This document shows positions 48,950 through 63,092 of a stretch of 64,000 nt of DNA, in pieces; the stretch's first letter is position 1, and each line of letters opens with the position of its first letter. Source of the DNA: CAWAWP01 sp963841205 (GTDB taxonomy: Bacteria; Chloroflexota; Ktedonobacteria; Ktedonobacterales; JADMIN01); the NCBI GenBank assembly GCA_963841205.1, contig CAWJCH010000003.1:1-64000 (forward strand). The letters are read 5' to 3'. Under the pieces are notes generated by a model. The model searched no databases, was not told the origin of the DNA, and worked only from the letters and a program-made list of their open reading frames with translations. The position numbers and the translations under genes were made by a program.

Positions 48950-50765
48950 ATGGCGCGCAGGCGACGCACCGGTGGCCAGCGACCACCCACGACGGGTGCG
49001 CCGGTCGCGCGGCGCCCCTCATCGCCTCCGCAGACTTCGGCGCCCGCATCCACGACGGGTCGCGCCCCGATTGGCATTACCTCGCCCAAACCGCGCCGTG
49101 GTGGGCTGGGGCCGCTCCCCGGCCTGGAGGCTGGGGCGAAACCCGACACGCACCTGCGCGTGAACGCCAGCGGCCCAGAGGAAACCAGCATCAAACGGCT
49201 GCTCGCGCCGCTCGCCGTCATCGAGTGCTTTTTCCTGGCGCTGATGACGGTCGCGCCGATTGGCGGCGTCTCCCAGACGATCTCGCCGTTGGCGCGCGCC
49301 TGGCCATGGCTGCTCGCGCCCGCCCGTCTCGTCTTCGGCGATGCCCTCGTGGACGCGAGCATCCCACCGGAGCGTGGCTGGGCCGCTCTGGCGCTGTATG
49401 CCGTGCTGCTGGTCGGCGCGAGCTGCGCCGCCGTCGTCGCCCTGGCGCGCAGTCGCGGCGTGCGCGTGAATGGCACGCGGACTCTGGCGCTGGTGCTGGG
49501 CGGCGCCGCGCTGCTCGGCCTCACCTGTGCGCTGCTGCCCGCGCTCCCCTCGGATGACGTCTTCAGCTACATCCTCTATGGCCGCATCGCCGTGATCCAC
49601 CATGCCAACCCCCTGATCACGACGCCTTCTGCCTTCCCGCGCGATCCGTTCCTCGCACTGGTCTTCTGGCGCAACACGCGCTCGGTGTACGGGCCGGTGT
49701 GGCTGCTGCTCTCCAGCGGCGTGACGCTGCTGGCGCAGGCGCTCGGCGGCGCGCTGGCGACCTACGTTGCGCTGTTCAAAGTGCTGGGCTTGGCCGCGCA
49801 CCTCGCCAATGCTGCGCTGATCTGGGGCATCCTCGGCCGCCTCGCCCCTGGCCGCAGACTGTGGGGCACGCTGCTCTACGCCTGGAATCCCCTCTGTCTC
49901 CTCGAATTCTGCGCGAGCGCCCACAACGATGCCGTCCTGCTGACCTTCGCCTTGCTCGGCGTCTATTGGCTTGTTCGCGGGCAGGAGGTTCCGGCGCTGC
50001 TTGCCTTCGGCCTCTCGATCGCCACCAAGTACGTCCTGCTGGCCCTCTTGCCCTTCTATCTCGCGTTGATCGTCTCTCAACTTCGGCGCAAGGGCGAGAC
50101 GCCGCGGCGCATACTCGGCGCGCTGGCGTGGCGGCTCGCCGTGGTCCTCGCCGTCGTCGTGCTCACCGCGCTGCCCTACTGGGATGGGCCGCGGAGCTTG
50201 GGGGCCATCGCCGCGTCGCCTCCCGCGCAGCAGCTCGACAACTCGCTGCTCGAAGTGGCGCAGTGGCCCTTGCGCGCGCTGCTCGGGGTCTTCGGCGTGA
50301 GCGCCGGCGCGGCGGCCTCGTTCGTACAGACCGGGCTGAAAATTGCAGGAGTGCTCGTGTTCGCCGCCGTCTGGCTGCGCCAGTTCCGGCGCGCCACCTC
50401 GCTGGAGGGGATGCTCCTGGCCTGGGGCTGGACGCTTTTCGCTTACGTCACGGCGGCGAGCGGATGGTTCTGGCCGTGGTACGCGACCTGGGGCGTCGCC
50501 CTCGTCGCGCTGCTGCCGGAGGGTGCAGCTGACCGCCGCCACACTGCTGCTGGCCGGTGGCGCGGCGACGCTCTACGCCTTCTTGCCGCTCTATGCCGCC
50601 GGTGTCTACGGCCTGCGCGCGCTCGTCGCGTTTGGGCCGTCGCTCGGCTATCTCGGCGTGCACTGGTGGCGTCGTGGGCGGCACCTGCCACACTTGCGTT
50701 TGCGCGGTACACTGTCTTTCACAGGGAGCGCACCGGCGCAGCTCCCGGGGCGAGGAGTCGACTGA
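48950..50765 (+). CDS. Polytopic GT-C-type glycosyltransferase, frameshift near its 3' end
   Basis: About 600 residues: a Pro/Arg-rich start, then ten or more helices. LPALPSDDVFSYILYGRIAVIHHANPLITTPSAFPRDPFLALVFWRNTRSVYGPVW, SDDVFSY and WNPLCLLEFCASAHNDA are hallmarks of bacterial polyprenol-mannosyl transferases (the DUF2029/GT87 type) with D-D at the active site. After WPWYATWGVALVALLPE the frame goes into nonsense (ending at 50848), while the next frame resumes with VQLTAATLLLAGGAATLYAFLPLYAAGVYGLRALVAFG and ends at 50765. One extra G in the GAGGGTG run at about 50521 explains it. Protein otherwise normal; could be an assembly error. Confidence 0.75.
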
Positions 50766-50927
50766 GCACATGGCCTACAGTGCGGAGCCGTCGGGACATC
50801 GAACGTCGGATGGCGACGCCGCCGAATCGGCTCGGAATGCCCATCTGAGTTCGCATGTGGATGTGCCAGCACGTAGGGATGTGCCGGCGAGCACGCGCGC
50901 GAGTCGCGCGATAGCAGCCGTGACAAC

Positions 50928-51659
50928 GTGCGGTGCTTGCTCATGCACGGGTTCAACGGTGAGCCGGTGGATATGTGGGAGCTCGAAGCGCGCCTCGTGG
51001 GACTGGGCTATTCGGCGAAGAACCTCCTGCTCCCCGGCCACGGCACCTCGGCGCGCGATTTCGCCGAGCATGGCTGGGATGACTGGTTCGGCCACGTGCG
51101 TGATGAGGCAGAGCGGGCGATCGAGCGTGGCGAGCGCGTCGTCCTGATCGGTCACTCGATGGGCGCCGCCGTCGCGCTCGCCGCCGCCGCCGCGGAGCCA
51201 CGGATCGCCGGAGTCGCCGCGCTCTGCCCGCCGTTGCATCTCTCGACCAACGTGCTGCACATCGTGCGCGTCGTCAAGCGCTTCGTCCGCTATGTTCCCT
51301 CGGGGCCGGAGGACGTCCGCGATCGTCGCGGGGCGCGACAGCGCTATTTCCGCAACGCCTACGGTTGGACGGCGACCTCGACGGTCGAGAGCCTGCTCGC
51401 AGCTCTGCCCGATTTGCATGCAGCCTTGCCGCGCGTGGCCTGCCCGACGCTGGTGGTCTGCGCGCGCAACGACCATGTGGTGCCGCTGCGCGACGGTCTC
51501 GAGACCTTTCAGGAGATCGGCTCGGACGAGAAAGAACTGCTGGTGCTCGAGCACTCCTTCCACGCCGTCACGAAGGATGTCGAGCGACACCTCGTCTTCG
51601 AGCGCGTAGCGCGCTTCTGTGATCGTGTCTATGCGCGGGCACGGTGTGAAGAGGCGTAG
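50928..51659 (+). CDS. Alpha/beta hydrolase, carboxylesterase-like
   Basis: A 243-residue esterase/lipase of the Est30/YvaK kind. LLMHGFNGEPVDMWELEARL (oxyanion hole HGF), nucleophile S77 in GHSMG, catalytic Asp in CARNDHVVPLRDG and His in LEHSFHAVTKD. Such enzymes hydrolyse short acyl esters or monoglycerides. The GTG start is forced by a stop further upstream, though the ribosome-binding site is weak, and the protein lacks the usual 10-15 residues before the first strand. Downstream of the glycosyltransferase pair. Confidence 0.85.
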   Translation: MRCLLMHGFNGEPVDMWELEARLVGLGYSAKNLLLPGHGTSARDFAEHGWDDWFGHVRDEAERAIERGERVVLIGHSMGAAVALAAAAAEPRIAGVAALCPPLHLSTNVLHIVRVVKRFVRYVPSGPEDVRDRRGARQRYFRNAYGWTATSTVESLLAALPDLHAALPRVACPTLVVCARNDHVVPLRDGLETFQEIGSDEKELLVLEHSFHAVTKDVERHLVFERVARFCDRVYARARCEEA

Positions 51660-52046
51660 ACGGTCGGCGATTGGTCGGAGGATCAGCGCGGAGGTTCGCG
51701 CGACCCATTGAAAAAGTCGTGCGCGTGGGCCTTGACGCACCTCGCGCCTTATGATACATTTATCTCCCGCGTCTCGAATTGGTTGTGTGCTCCCGCCATG
51801 CGGGATTCGTGGATGACCAATTTGGCGACTCTTTCGTATTCCTGTGACGCTCCACGATTGTGCCGCGTTTGTAGGGATGTATCGGAGCGCAACGGGTGCT
51901 GCGAGGGCGTAGCATCACCTCTCCACGAGGTGGAGCCTCTCCCATTTTCTCCTCGATAGTCATTTCCTTGTGGCGCGTGCGACACGATAGCGTGTGCCGC
52001 GCACGAGGTGAAGACGCGGGGAACAAAAAATTGGCACTAGGACCTG
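51660..52046. other. Intergenic leader before the rRNA promoter, nothing recognised
   Basis: AT-richer than the rest. No gene, RNA or repeat could be supported. Confidence 0.3.
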
Positions 52047-52075
52047 TTGACAGCACAGCTAGGCTGTGGTAAGCT
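52047..52075 (+). promoter_or_regulatory. rRNA operon promoter
   Basis: TTGACA (52047-52052), 17-bp spacer, TAAGCT (52070-52075). About 280 bp of leader, with no protein-coding look, separate it from the 16S. Confidence 0.65.
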
Positions 52076-52354
52076 CAGGGAGTCGCCTCAAAACGGGGCG
52101 TTGATGCGAGTGCAGCCGAATACGGCTCCTCGAGAAGCTCAGCACCTTGACATCTGAAGAGTGAGAAGCAGCAGCGCAAGCATCGGGATCGACGTAGCAT
52201 ACGTCGAAGCGGGCTCACGTTGAGGCGTTTCGCCGAAAGGCGAGCGCCATTTGAGTTCAACCTTTGCGGTTCATTTGAGTCGTAACGACTCGTATCAGTG
52301 CGTAGATGCAGGAGTTGTGACGCGCGCGAGCGCGGGCAGCTCCGGTAGATAACA

Positions 52355-57214
<4,860 letters not shown>

Positions 57215-57271
57215 CATCCTTTCGCCAGCCGAGATGTTGCTTCACATATGTGCGTCCTGGGCTCGCCCGCC

Positions 57272-57296
57272 CGGCAAAATCGAGATAACTCTCTCT
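57272..57296 (+). other. 23S precursor processing stem, 3' arm
   Basis: Complementary to 54084-54108 in the spacer. Its position after the 23S and before the ATPase gene shows the pre-23S ends here. Confidence 0.65.
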
Positions 57297-57444
57297 CATG
57301 CGACTCGTTCAGATCCGCAATAGATACCTTCCGCATGGGGCGGGATGGGAGAACAGCCTAATTGGCTTCCCGTCCCGCCCTCTTGCTGTTCATCCTTCCT
57401 TCGCCAGATCACCCGCCCGTGCCGAGGCAGCCGAGGTATACCAC

Positions 57445-59133
57445 ATGTCACTTCCTCCTACGCGAGGCGACGACCCGCGCCGCAATCCCGCCCGAAGCCC
57501 CGTTGGCGACCCGCTAACCGGTTCACAGCACGACGCGTCCGAGGAGATCGTCATCACCGACGATCTCGACACGCTGCTCGCCGTGTTGGCTCCGCGTGTG
57601 CGCAAGGCACTGCAGCAGCGATCGACCGTCAACCTGCTCGAAATCGTGCTCGATCTTGGTCGGTTGCCGGAGGCCCGTTTCCCCGACGGGGCGCTCGATC
57701 TCACGACTGAGCTCGTCACCGCGGAGGACATCGCGTACACGGTGGGGCGCATCGGGGCGTTCGGGGAGGACAACCGGGCGGGGATCGGGGGGACGCTGCA
57801 CCGCATCAGCGCGCTGCGCAACCGGCGGGGGGCGGTGGTGGGGCTGACCTGCCGCGTGGGGCGCGCCGTGCGCGGCACGGTGGCGCTGATCCGCGACGTG
57901 GTCGAGCAGGGGCGCAGCATCCTGATCCTGGGGCGGCCGGGGGTGGGCAAGACGACGCTGCTGCGCGAGGCGGCGCGCGTGCTGGCCGACGAGCTGGGCA
58001 AAAGGGTGGTGGTGGTCGACACGAGCAACGAGATCGCCGGCGACGGCGACGTGCCGCACCCCGGCATCGGGCGCGCGCGGCGCATGCAGGTGGCGCGGCC
58101 GGCGGCGCAGCACGCCGTCATGATCGAGGCGGTCGAGAACCACATGCCCGAGGTGGTGGTGATCGACGAGATCGGCACGGAGTTGGAGGCCCTCGCGGCG
58201 CGGACCATCGCCGAGCGGGGGGTGCAGCTGGTGGGCACGGCGCACGGGCGCACGCTGGACAACCTGCTGGCCAACCCGACGCTCTCCGACCTGGTCGGCG
58301 GCATCCAGGCGGTGACGCTGGGCGACGAGGAGGCGCGCCGCCGCGGCACCCAGAAGACGGTGCTCGAGCGCAAGCAGCCCCCCACCTTCGACGTCCTCAT
58401 CGAGCAGGAGGAGCGCCACCTCGTCGGCATCCACCACGATGTGGCCGAGGCGGTCGACGACCTGCTGCGCGGCGAGGCGCCTCAGCGCGAGATGCGCGAG
58501 CGACAGGCCGACGGGACGATCCGCCGGTGGGTGGAGCGGGCGCCGCAGGTGGCACGCGCCGACGGGGTCGGTTTGCCGGGCCGCGAAGCCCCGGTGCGCC
58601 GTGAAGAGCTTGCGCCGCCCCGCCGCGCCCGCAGCTCCGCGCTGATGGGGCAGCGGCCAGCAACGGCGTGGTGGGATACCGAGGGTAGCCGCGAACAGGC
58701 CGAGGGGCCGGGCGGCCGCTGGCTGGACCCTGAGCTGGCACGCGGCGCGCTGGGATTGCAGCGGCCGCTGGATGAAGAGGATGAGGTGGCCACGCCGGCC
58801 TCGCTCTTTCGCATGCGGCGGGTCTACCCCGTGGGGATCAACCGGACGCGGCTGGAGCAGGCGATCCGCGACCTGGGGCTGCCGGTGATCATCAGCCGGG
58901 ACGTACGCGAGGCCGACGCCGTGTTGGTGCTGAAGAGCCTGTATCGCACGCAGCCGGAGCGCATCGATGCCGCGCGGGCCGCGGGCCTGCCGGTGTATGT
59001 GCTCAGGGGATCGGGGATCGAGCGGCTGCATGAGGCCTTGACCGACATGTACCGCAGCGATGTGGAGCGGGCGCGGCGGACGGATGACGATGTGGACGAC
59101 GGTGGCGAGGAGGATGACGAGGACGACTCCTAG
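57445..59133 (+). CDS. R3H/SpoIIIAA-like (Ycf45-type) ATPase
   Basis: A 562-residue protein with an AAA/RecA-like domain: Walker A GRPGVGKTT (163-171), a VVVDTSNEIAGDGDVPHPGIGRARRMQVA region, Walker B VVVIDEIGTELEA (D241-E242) and TAHG sensor. This is the nucleotide-binding part of the R3H-domain, chloroplast-Ycf45/spore-SpoIIIAA-like family, thought to bind single-stranded nucleic acid. The C-terminal 140 residues (GINRTRLEQAIRDLGLPVIISRDVREADAVLVLKS...) form a second domain and the tail is very acidic. GAGGT precedes the ATG. Immediately downstream of the rRNA operon. Confidence 0.85.
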   Translation: MSLPPTRGDDPRRNPARSPVGDPLTGSQHDASEEIVITDDLDTLLAVLAPRVRKALQQRSTVNLLEIVLDLGRLPEARFPDGALDLTTELVTAEDIAYTVGRIGAFGEDNRAGIGGTLHRISALRNRRGAVVGLTCRVGRAVRGTVALIRDVVEQGRSILILGRPGVGKTTLLREAARVLADELGKRVVVVDTSNEIAGDGDVPHPGIGRARRMQVARPAAQHAVMIEAVENHMPEVVVIDEIGTELEALAARTIAERGVQLVGTAHGRTLDNLLANPTLSDLVGGIQAVTLGDEEARRRGTQKTVLERKQPPTFDVLIEQEERHLVGIHHDVAEAVDDLLRGEAPQREMRERQADGTIRRWVERAPQVARADGVGLPGREAPVRREELAPPRRARSSALMGQRPATAWWDTEGSREQAEGPGGRWLDPELARGALGLQRPLDEEDEVATPASLFRMRRVYPVGINRTRLEQAIRDLGLPVIISRDVREADAVLVLKSLYRTQPERIDAARAAGLPVYVLRGSGIERLHEALTDMYRSDVERARRTDDDVDDGGEEDDEDDS

Positions 59134-59370
59134 CCTTTGTGATGGACTTGTTTGGCATGGCCGAGCACAGCCGTCGGATGAACGGAGGCTCGGGATCTCT
59201 GTCGGTGGGTTGGGCTGGGCCACATAGTGTGTCGTGCAGGGTTGTTGGGATGAGGGGCCAGTTCTGGCCTGAAGGCCGGGCTCACCAGGCTCGGCGTGTG
59301 CGGCGAAGGCTCATAACCCAAAGGAGATCGGCATCCCGGTTGACGCGCGGCGAGTGCTCTGTCGTGCGGG

Positions 59371-61290
59371 TCAGGCGAGGAGTTGGCCGACGACCTGGCA
59401 GACGTGCCGGGTGATGTCCCAGCCTTGCTGGAGGGAGTCGTCGTCGTCGGTGTAGACGGCGATGATGTAGGTCTCGCCGCCGAGGGTGACGATGCCGGTG
59501 GTGTTCATGACCCAGAGGCCGTCGGGGCCGGGGACCCAGCCGTCCTTCATCTCGACGGTCGCGCCGGGGGGGGCGGTGTCGCCGACGCCGGTCTGCTCGT
59601 CGATCTCGATGTTATTCATCAGGTAGAGGGCGAGCTGGCAATCGTGCGCGGTGAGGACCTGGCCGTTGTGGAGCAGGGTGAGCAGGTGGACCATGGAGCG
59701 TGAGGAGATGGTGCTCCAGCCCCAGCCGTCGGCGTTATCGGGATGGAAGTCTGAGACGCCAACTGATTGTAGGTAGCTTGCCACCGCGGGCCCGCCGCCG
59801 ACCTCGTCCCACAGCGCCTGGGCTGAGACGTTGTTGGAGTTCTCGATCATGGTGGTGAGCAGCTCCATCTCGCCGTCGTTCGGTTCGCGACCCTGGCGCT
59901 CCGTCATAGAGAGGAAGGTGAGCATGATCGGCACTTTGACCGAGCTGGCGACGGTGAAGAGTCCGTTCGAATTATAGGAATAGGCGACGTTGCGGGTGAG
60001 GTCATAGACGTAGGCGCCGACGCGAGTGCCGTATTGCTGGAGATACTGCTGCAGGTCGGTCGAAAGGAGATCGAAGCCCGCGGTAGGCGGCGATCCGGGG
60101 TCGGGCGCGGCGAAGGTCCCATCCGTCGCGGCGAGCCAGCCGGAGCCGCTGCGCCCCGGCGTCTGCCAGTTGACGCCGTACCAGAGGGCGCCGTCGACCC
60201 AGGCGGAGGTTCCCGCGAGGGTGAGGGGGAAGTTCTGGCCGATGTGCACTTCGGCGGCGCCGTTGGCCGGGTTCTGCAGGATGGTGGCGTCGTCGTGCGC
60301 GGCCCAGAGAGGGGTGCCGTTGCGCGCCCACACCGCGGGCAGGCCGACGGTCTCCAGATAGGCGAGACCGGTTGGCAGGCGATTGGCACTTTCGTCGTTG
60401 CCTGCGGACTCTGCGGTCTCGTCCACCAGGATGGCGCCGTTCGTGAAGACTTGCACCAGCTCACTGTGGAGCGTGCCGCCGACCGTGGCGAGGAGGGGCA
60501 GCGCCTCGGTGAGCGGCGCGCCGAAGTCGGTGTGCCAGCCCTGCGGGGAGACGTCGGCGCGTTGGATGTAGGACCAGATCGCTGCCGGAACGAAGTGGCC
60601 GAAGGTTTGGCCGTTGCGCTCGCTACTGGCAATAAAGGCGCTGCCCTGGTCGGCGTCATCCCGTGCATTGAGGGCACCGGAGGCGAGGGTCGATTGGAGG
60701 GTCGTGCCATTGACGAGGGGCGAGGCGAGCACGGCGCGGCGGAGATCCACATAGGTGAGCGTGCTGGTGTCGCCGCCGACAGGTGCCGTGCTGCCGAGCC
60801 GGAGCAGATCGTCGAAGAGCGGATGCCATGCGATGGCGCCTGGGGTCTGCTGGGCGTCGTCGCCGAACGAGGTTTGTGCCGCGTGCGGCATGGGCAACAC
60901 CAACTCGCCGTTCGCGAAGAACTGGGCGAGGCCGTCTTTGGTGAGGAAGGCGGGTGTGAGGGGCGCACCGAGGAGCTGCGTGCCGGCGTTGGCGTTATAG
61001 TAGACCTGGAACGCGCTGTCCACCGAGACCTGTTGGCTGATGGCGGCGACGGACTGCGTGGCGGGAGTGACGCGGGTGGCGGTGCGGAGCGCGGCAATGT
61101 CCGGGAGCGCGGGCGCGACATTGCTGGCCTTGCTGCTGGCGGCCATGCTCATCGCGGCGGGGACTATCTCGGCACTGGCGCGTGACGGTACAGTTGCGCC
61201 GACGAGGGCGGTCAGCGCGAGCACGAGCCACGACGCCAGGCGCCGCCGTGATTTCGCGCCGCGCGGGATATAACCTCCATAGTGTGCCAC
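59371..61290 (-). CDS. Class A beta-lactamase-like serine hydrolase, paralogue
   Basis: A 639-residue protein related throughout to the 5.5-kb hydrolase. N-terminal membrane/signal segment (LASWLVLALTALVGATVPSRASAEIV) suggests export. The middle has the same FGD/GAPLTPAFLTKDGLAQFF motif. Active site: S449-S-V-K452, S485-N-N and K582-D-G. Same KDG variation. A GTG start with weak signal was chosen; GGAGGT within the first codons (61274-61279) hints that a later start is also possible. Directly upstream, 30 bp from the start, lies a (CCCACATG)x9 tract, and about 760 bp upstream the second LexA-boxed promoter pointing toward it. Confidence 0.8.
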   Translation of the reverse strand: MAHYGGYIPRGAKSRRRLASWLVLALTALVGATVPSRASAEIVPAAMSMAASSKASNVAPALPDIAALRTATRVTPATQSVAAISQQVSVDSAFQVYYNANAGTQLLGAPLTPAFLTKDGLAQFFANGELVLPMPHAAQTSFGDDAQQTPGAIAWHPLFDDLLRLGSTAPVGGDTSTLTYVDLRRAVLASPLVNGTTLQSTLASGALNARDDADQGSAFIASSERNGQTFGHFVPAAIWSYIQRADVSPQGWHTDFGAPLTEALPLLATVGGTLHSELVQVFTNGAILVDETAESAGNDESANRLPTGLAYLETVGLPAVWARNGTPLWAAHDDATILQNPANGAAEVHIGQNFPLTLAGTSAWVDGALWYGVNWQTPGRSGSGWLAATDGTFAAPDPGSPPTAGFDLLSTDLQQYLQQYGTRVGAYVYDLTRNVAYSYNSNGLFTVASSVKVPIMLTFLSMTERQGREPNDGEMELLTTMIENSNNVSAQALWDEVGGGPAVASYLQSVGVSDFHPDNADGWGWSTISSRSMVHLLTLLHNGQVLTAHDCQLALYLMNNIEIDEQTGVGDTAPPGATVEMKDGWVPGPDGLWVMNTTGIVTLGGETYIIAVYTDDDDSLQQGWDITRHVCQVVGQLLA

Positions 61291-61320
61291 GCCGCGACCA
61301 GCCCTTCTGCTGCCTCACCA

Positions 61321-61392
61321 CCCACATGCCCACATGCCCACATGCCCACATGCCCACATGCCCACATGCCCACATGCCCACATGCCCACATG
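61321..61392. repeat. Octanucleotide tandem repeat (CCCACATG)x9
   Basis: Nine exact 8-bp copies between the start codon region of the serine hydrolase and its upstream DNA. Tracts of this size are prone to slipped-strand changes. Because the unit is 8 bp, gain or loss would alter promoter spacing rather than reading frame. Confidence 0.95.
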
Positions 61393-61659
61393 CCAATCCG
61401 CACACCTACCCGCACCATGCACCCGGTTCGCCACTCGATCCCCACCACCGTCCCGCCCGCGCGCTCCGCCCGTCGATCGCCGATCGAGCGAGCGTTTCTG
61501 CCGCCGACACACTTGCTGCATGGAACGTGCCAGGCTGGCGTTTGCGTCGCTGCTCTCGAGAAGTGTGCCAATCTTCAGACGAATGAGACACGGAGCAGTG
61601 CACGGTCATTGCGGCCTCATCGATGGAGTTTACGCGCTGTTTACAGACGTGGCGATCCA

Positions 61660-62099
61660 TTTCCGTTTCCTTCCGCTTTTGCATTTTCTGTGAGGCTGTG
61701 GGGGCGGATTTCAGGGGAGTCTCGGGCGATTGAGGGCGCCGCGGACGGAAAGCGGAAGTTGGGGGTTCTTCGCTGCGGAGGACGGGTCCCTAACCCCCTA
61801 CCAGGCCCTCGGCGGGGGACCACGCCTTCCCCTCGCGAGGGGAACGGGCCGCGAGGCGCGGGGTGTGCGACGGCGGAAAAACGATCACGGGGTGGGGTCG
61901 GGAGATGGAGAGGCATTGAGTGCTCCTTGCAACAGCGGTGGTGAGCGGGACGGTGGGGAGGATTGGGCAGCGAGGCGGAGGGGTAGAGGGAATGAGCGGG
62001 GTGGTGGAGGGGATTGGCGGGGATGGAATGGATGGGAGTGGTTGGTTGATCAGAACTTGTGTTCTGACTGGAGTATAGCATGCGGGGCGAGGCGCGCAA
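61660..62099 (-). other. LexA-boxed dispersed element, copy 2
   Basis: Same plan as copy 1, on the minus strand: promoter, LexA box, variable GC-rich body (here about 290 bp), then CTTCCGCTT...AAGCGGAAG arms (9-bp perfect) and a 21-nt block identical to copy 1. Apparently non-coding. Lies between marR and the serine hydrolase and reads toward the hydrolase. Confidence 0.5.
62051..62099 (-). promoter_or_regulatory. SOS-type promoter with LexA box, copy 2
   Basis: Minus strand: TTGCGC (62094-62099), 16-bp spacer, TATACT (62072-62077), 6 nt, then CAGAACACAAGTTCTG (62051-62066), GAAC-N4-GTTC with 6-bp arms. The spacing of box to -10 is identical to copy 1. Confidence 0.6.
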
Positions 62100-62218
62100 G
62101 GGCGAGGTGCGCAAGGGCGAGGTGCGCAAGGGCGAGGTGCGCAAGGGCGAGGTGCGCAAGGGCGAGGTGCGCAAGGGCGAGGTGCGCAAGGGCGAGGTGC
62201 GCAAGGGCGAGGTGCGTC
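62094..62218. repeat. 15-bp tandem array x8 carrying -35-like hexamers
   Basis: Eight copies of GCGCAAGGGCGAGGT starting at 62094 and every 15 bp to 62199, then a degenerate one ending in the marR stop codon. On the minus strand each unit contains TTGCGC; the first provides the -35 of the LexA-boxed promoter. Unit length is five codons and all frames stay open, but no protein is supported. Confidence 0.95.
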
Positions 62219-62717
62219 AGGAGCGGATATTGGGTGGATCGTCGGTGGAGCGGGTCATCGCTTCGATGGCGGCGCTGACGCGCCGGCGCTCGTCGCGGAG
62301 GGCGGCGACAAGGACGCGCAGGATGCGCTCGCCCTCTGGGGTGAGGGAGACGAGCACGGTGCGGCGATCGGCGCCCTGGTCGCCCTGTCGGCGCTCGACG
62401 AGGCCGCGCGCCATGGCTCGCTTGATCAGCCCGATGACGGCGTTGTGCCGGATCTGCAGGCGCTCGGCAAGCTCGCTGATGTTGGCGCACTCACGCCCCG
62501 GAAAGCCCTTAATGGCGAGCAGGAGGTGGTAGTGCTGGGGGGTGAGGCCGACCTTCTGCGCTTCGAGCTCGGTCTGGCGCACGAGCTGCCGGAGCGTGGC
62601 GCGGAAACTCGCCACTTGCTCGAAGTCGCGCTCGGAGAGGGCCGAGTGGAGGTCGTCTTCGTCGGCGCGCGGCGAGGCCTCCGGGTGCTGCTCTCTCTGT
62701 GGTGTGGCCCTCACCAT
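62217..62717 (-). CDS. MarR-family transcriptional regulator
   Basis: A 166-residue winged-helix regulator: VGLTPQHYHLLLAIKGFPGRECANISELAERLQIRHNAVIGLIKRAMARGLVERRQGDQGADRRTVLVSLTPEGERILRVLVAALRDERRRV carries the MarR HTH and beta-wing (D-R-R motif). MarR proteins bind phenolic or other ligands and repress nearby genes. An ATG at 62717 was chosen; signals are weak and a GTG nearby is possible. Its stop lies within the 15-bp array. Upstream and downstream neighbours are not obviously its targets. Confidence 0.88.
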   Translation of the reverse strand: MVRATPQREQHPEASPRADEDDLHSALSERDFEQVASFRATLRQLVRQTELEAQKVGLTPQHYHLLLAIKGFPGRECANISELAERLQIRHNAVIGLIKRAMARGLVERRQGDQGADRRTVLVSLTPEGERILRVLVAALRDERRRVSAAIEAMTRSTDDPPNIRS

Positions 62718-62999
62718 GCTGCGCTGCTCGTGTTTCCATCCCCCGTTGGGGGGAATGCCTCTTCCGGATGAGCTGACGGCACTCCATTCTATGCGGAGCC
62801 GACGCGGGGCGTCAATCGCGCGGAATGTCAGAGTTTGGGTAGCGTGCCACCTGCCGATGTGACGTGCCGCGGCGCTGAGGGATCGCTCGTGTTGGCGACG
62901 GATGGGCCTCACCCCGGCCAAGGCCCCGCTCGCGCGGTGACCCGGCCTCTCCTCCTACGGAGGCGCGGGGGCGCGGGTGAAAACGGGCGTGTGACGGAG

Positions 63000-63051
63000 G
63001 GATCGCAGCACTGAAGTGCCGGCGTACGACGGACGCGGACTGGGGTCCGTT
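63000..63051 (+). repeat. Dispersed dual-hairpin repeat, copy 2
   Basis: GGATCGCAGCACTGAAGTGC followed by CCGGCG, then after a short gap GACGCGGACTGGGGTCCG. First hairpin GCACT-GA-AGTGC, second GGAC-TGGG-GTCC. Confidence 0.6.
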
Positions 63052-63092
63052 CGCGCGAAGAATAGCAGCACGGCGCTCTGCTATATGGCATT

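Noticed and set aside
49019..50542. Minus-strand open frame of 507 codons opposite the second glycosyltransferase
   Set aside because: Arg/Gln/Glu-rich antisense translation of a membrane protein; no homology.
57523..59223. Minus-strand open frame of 566 codons opposite the R3H ATPase gene
   Set aside because: Low-complexity His/Arg/Leu translation with no start signal, and fully covered by the ATPase, whose Walker motifs are unambiguous.
61321..61392. CRISPR array
   Set aside because: Units are 8 bp and directly adjacent with no spacers. The same holds for the 15-bp array at 62.1 kb and the 19-bp one at 44.8 kb.
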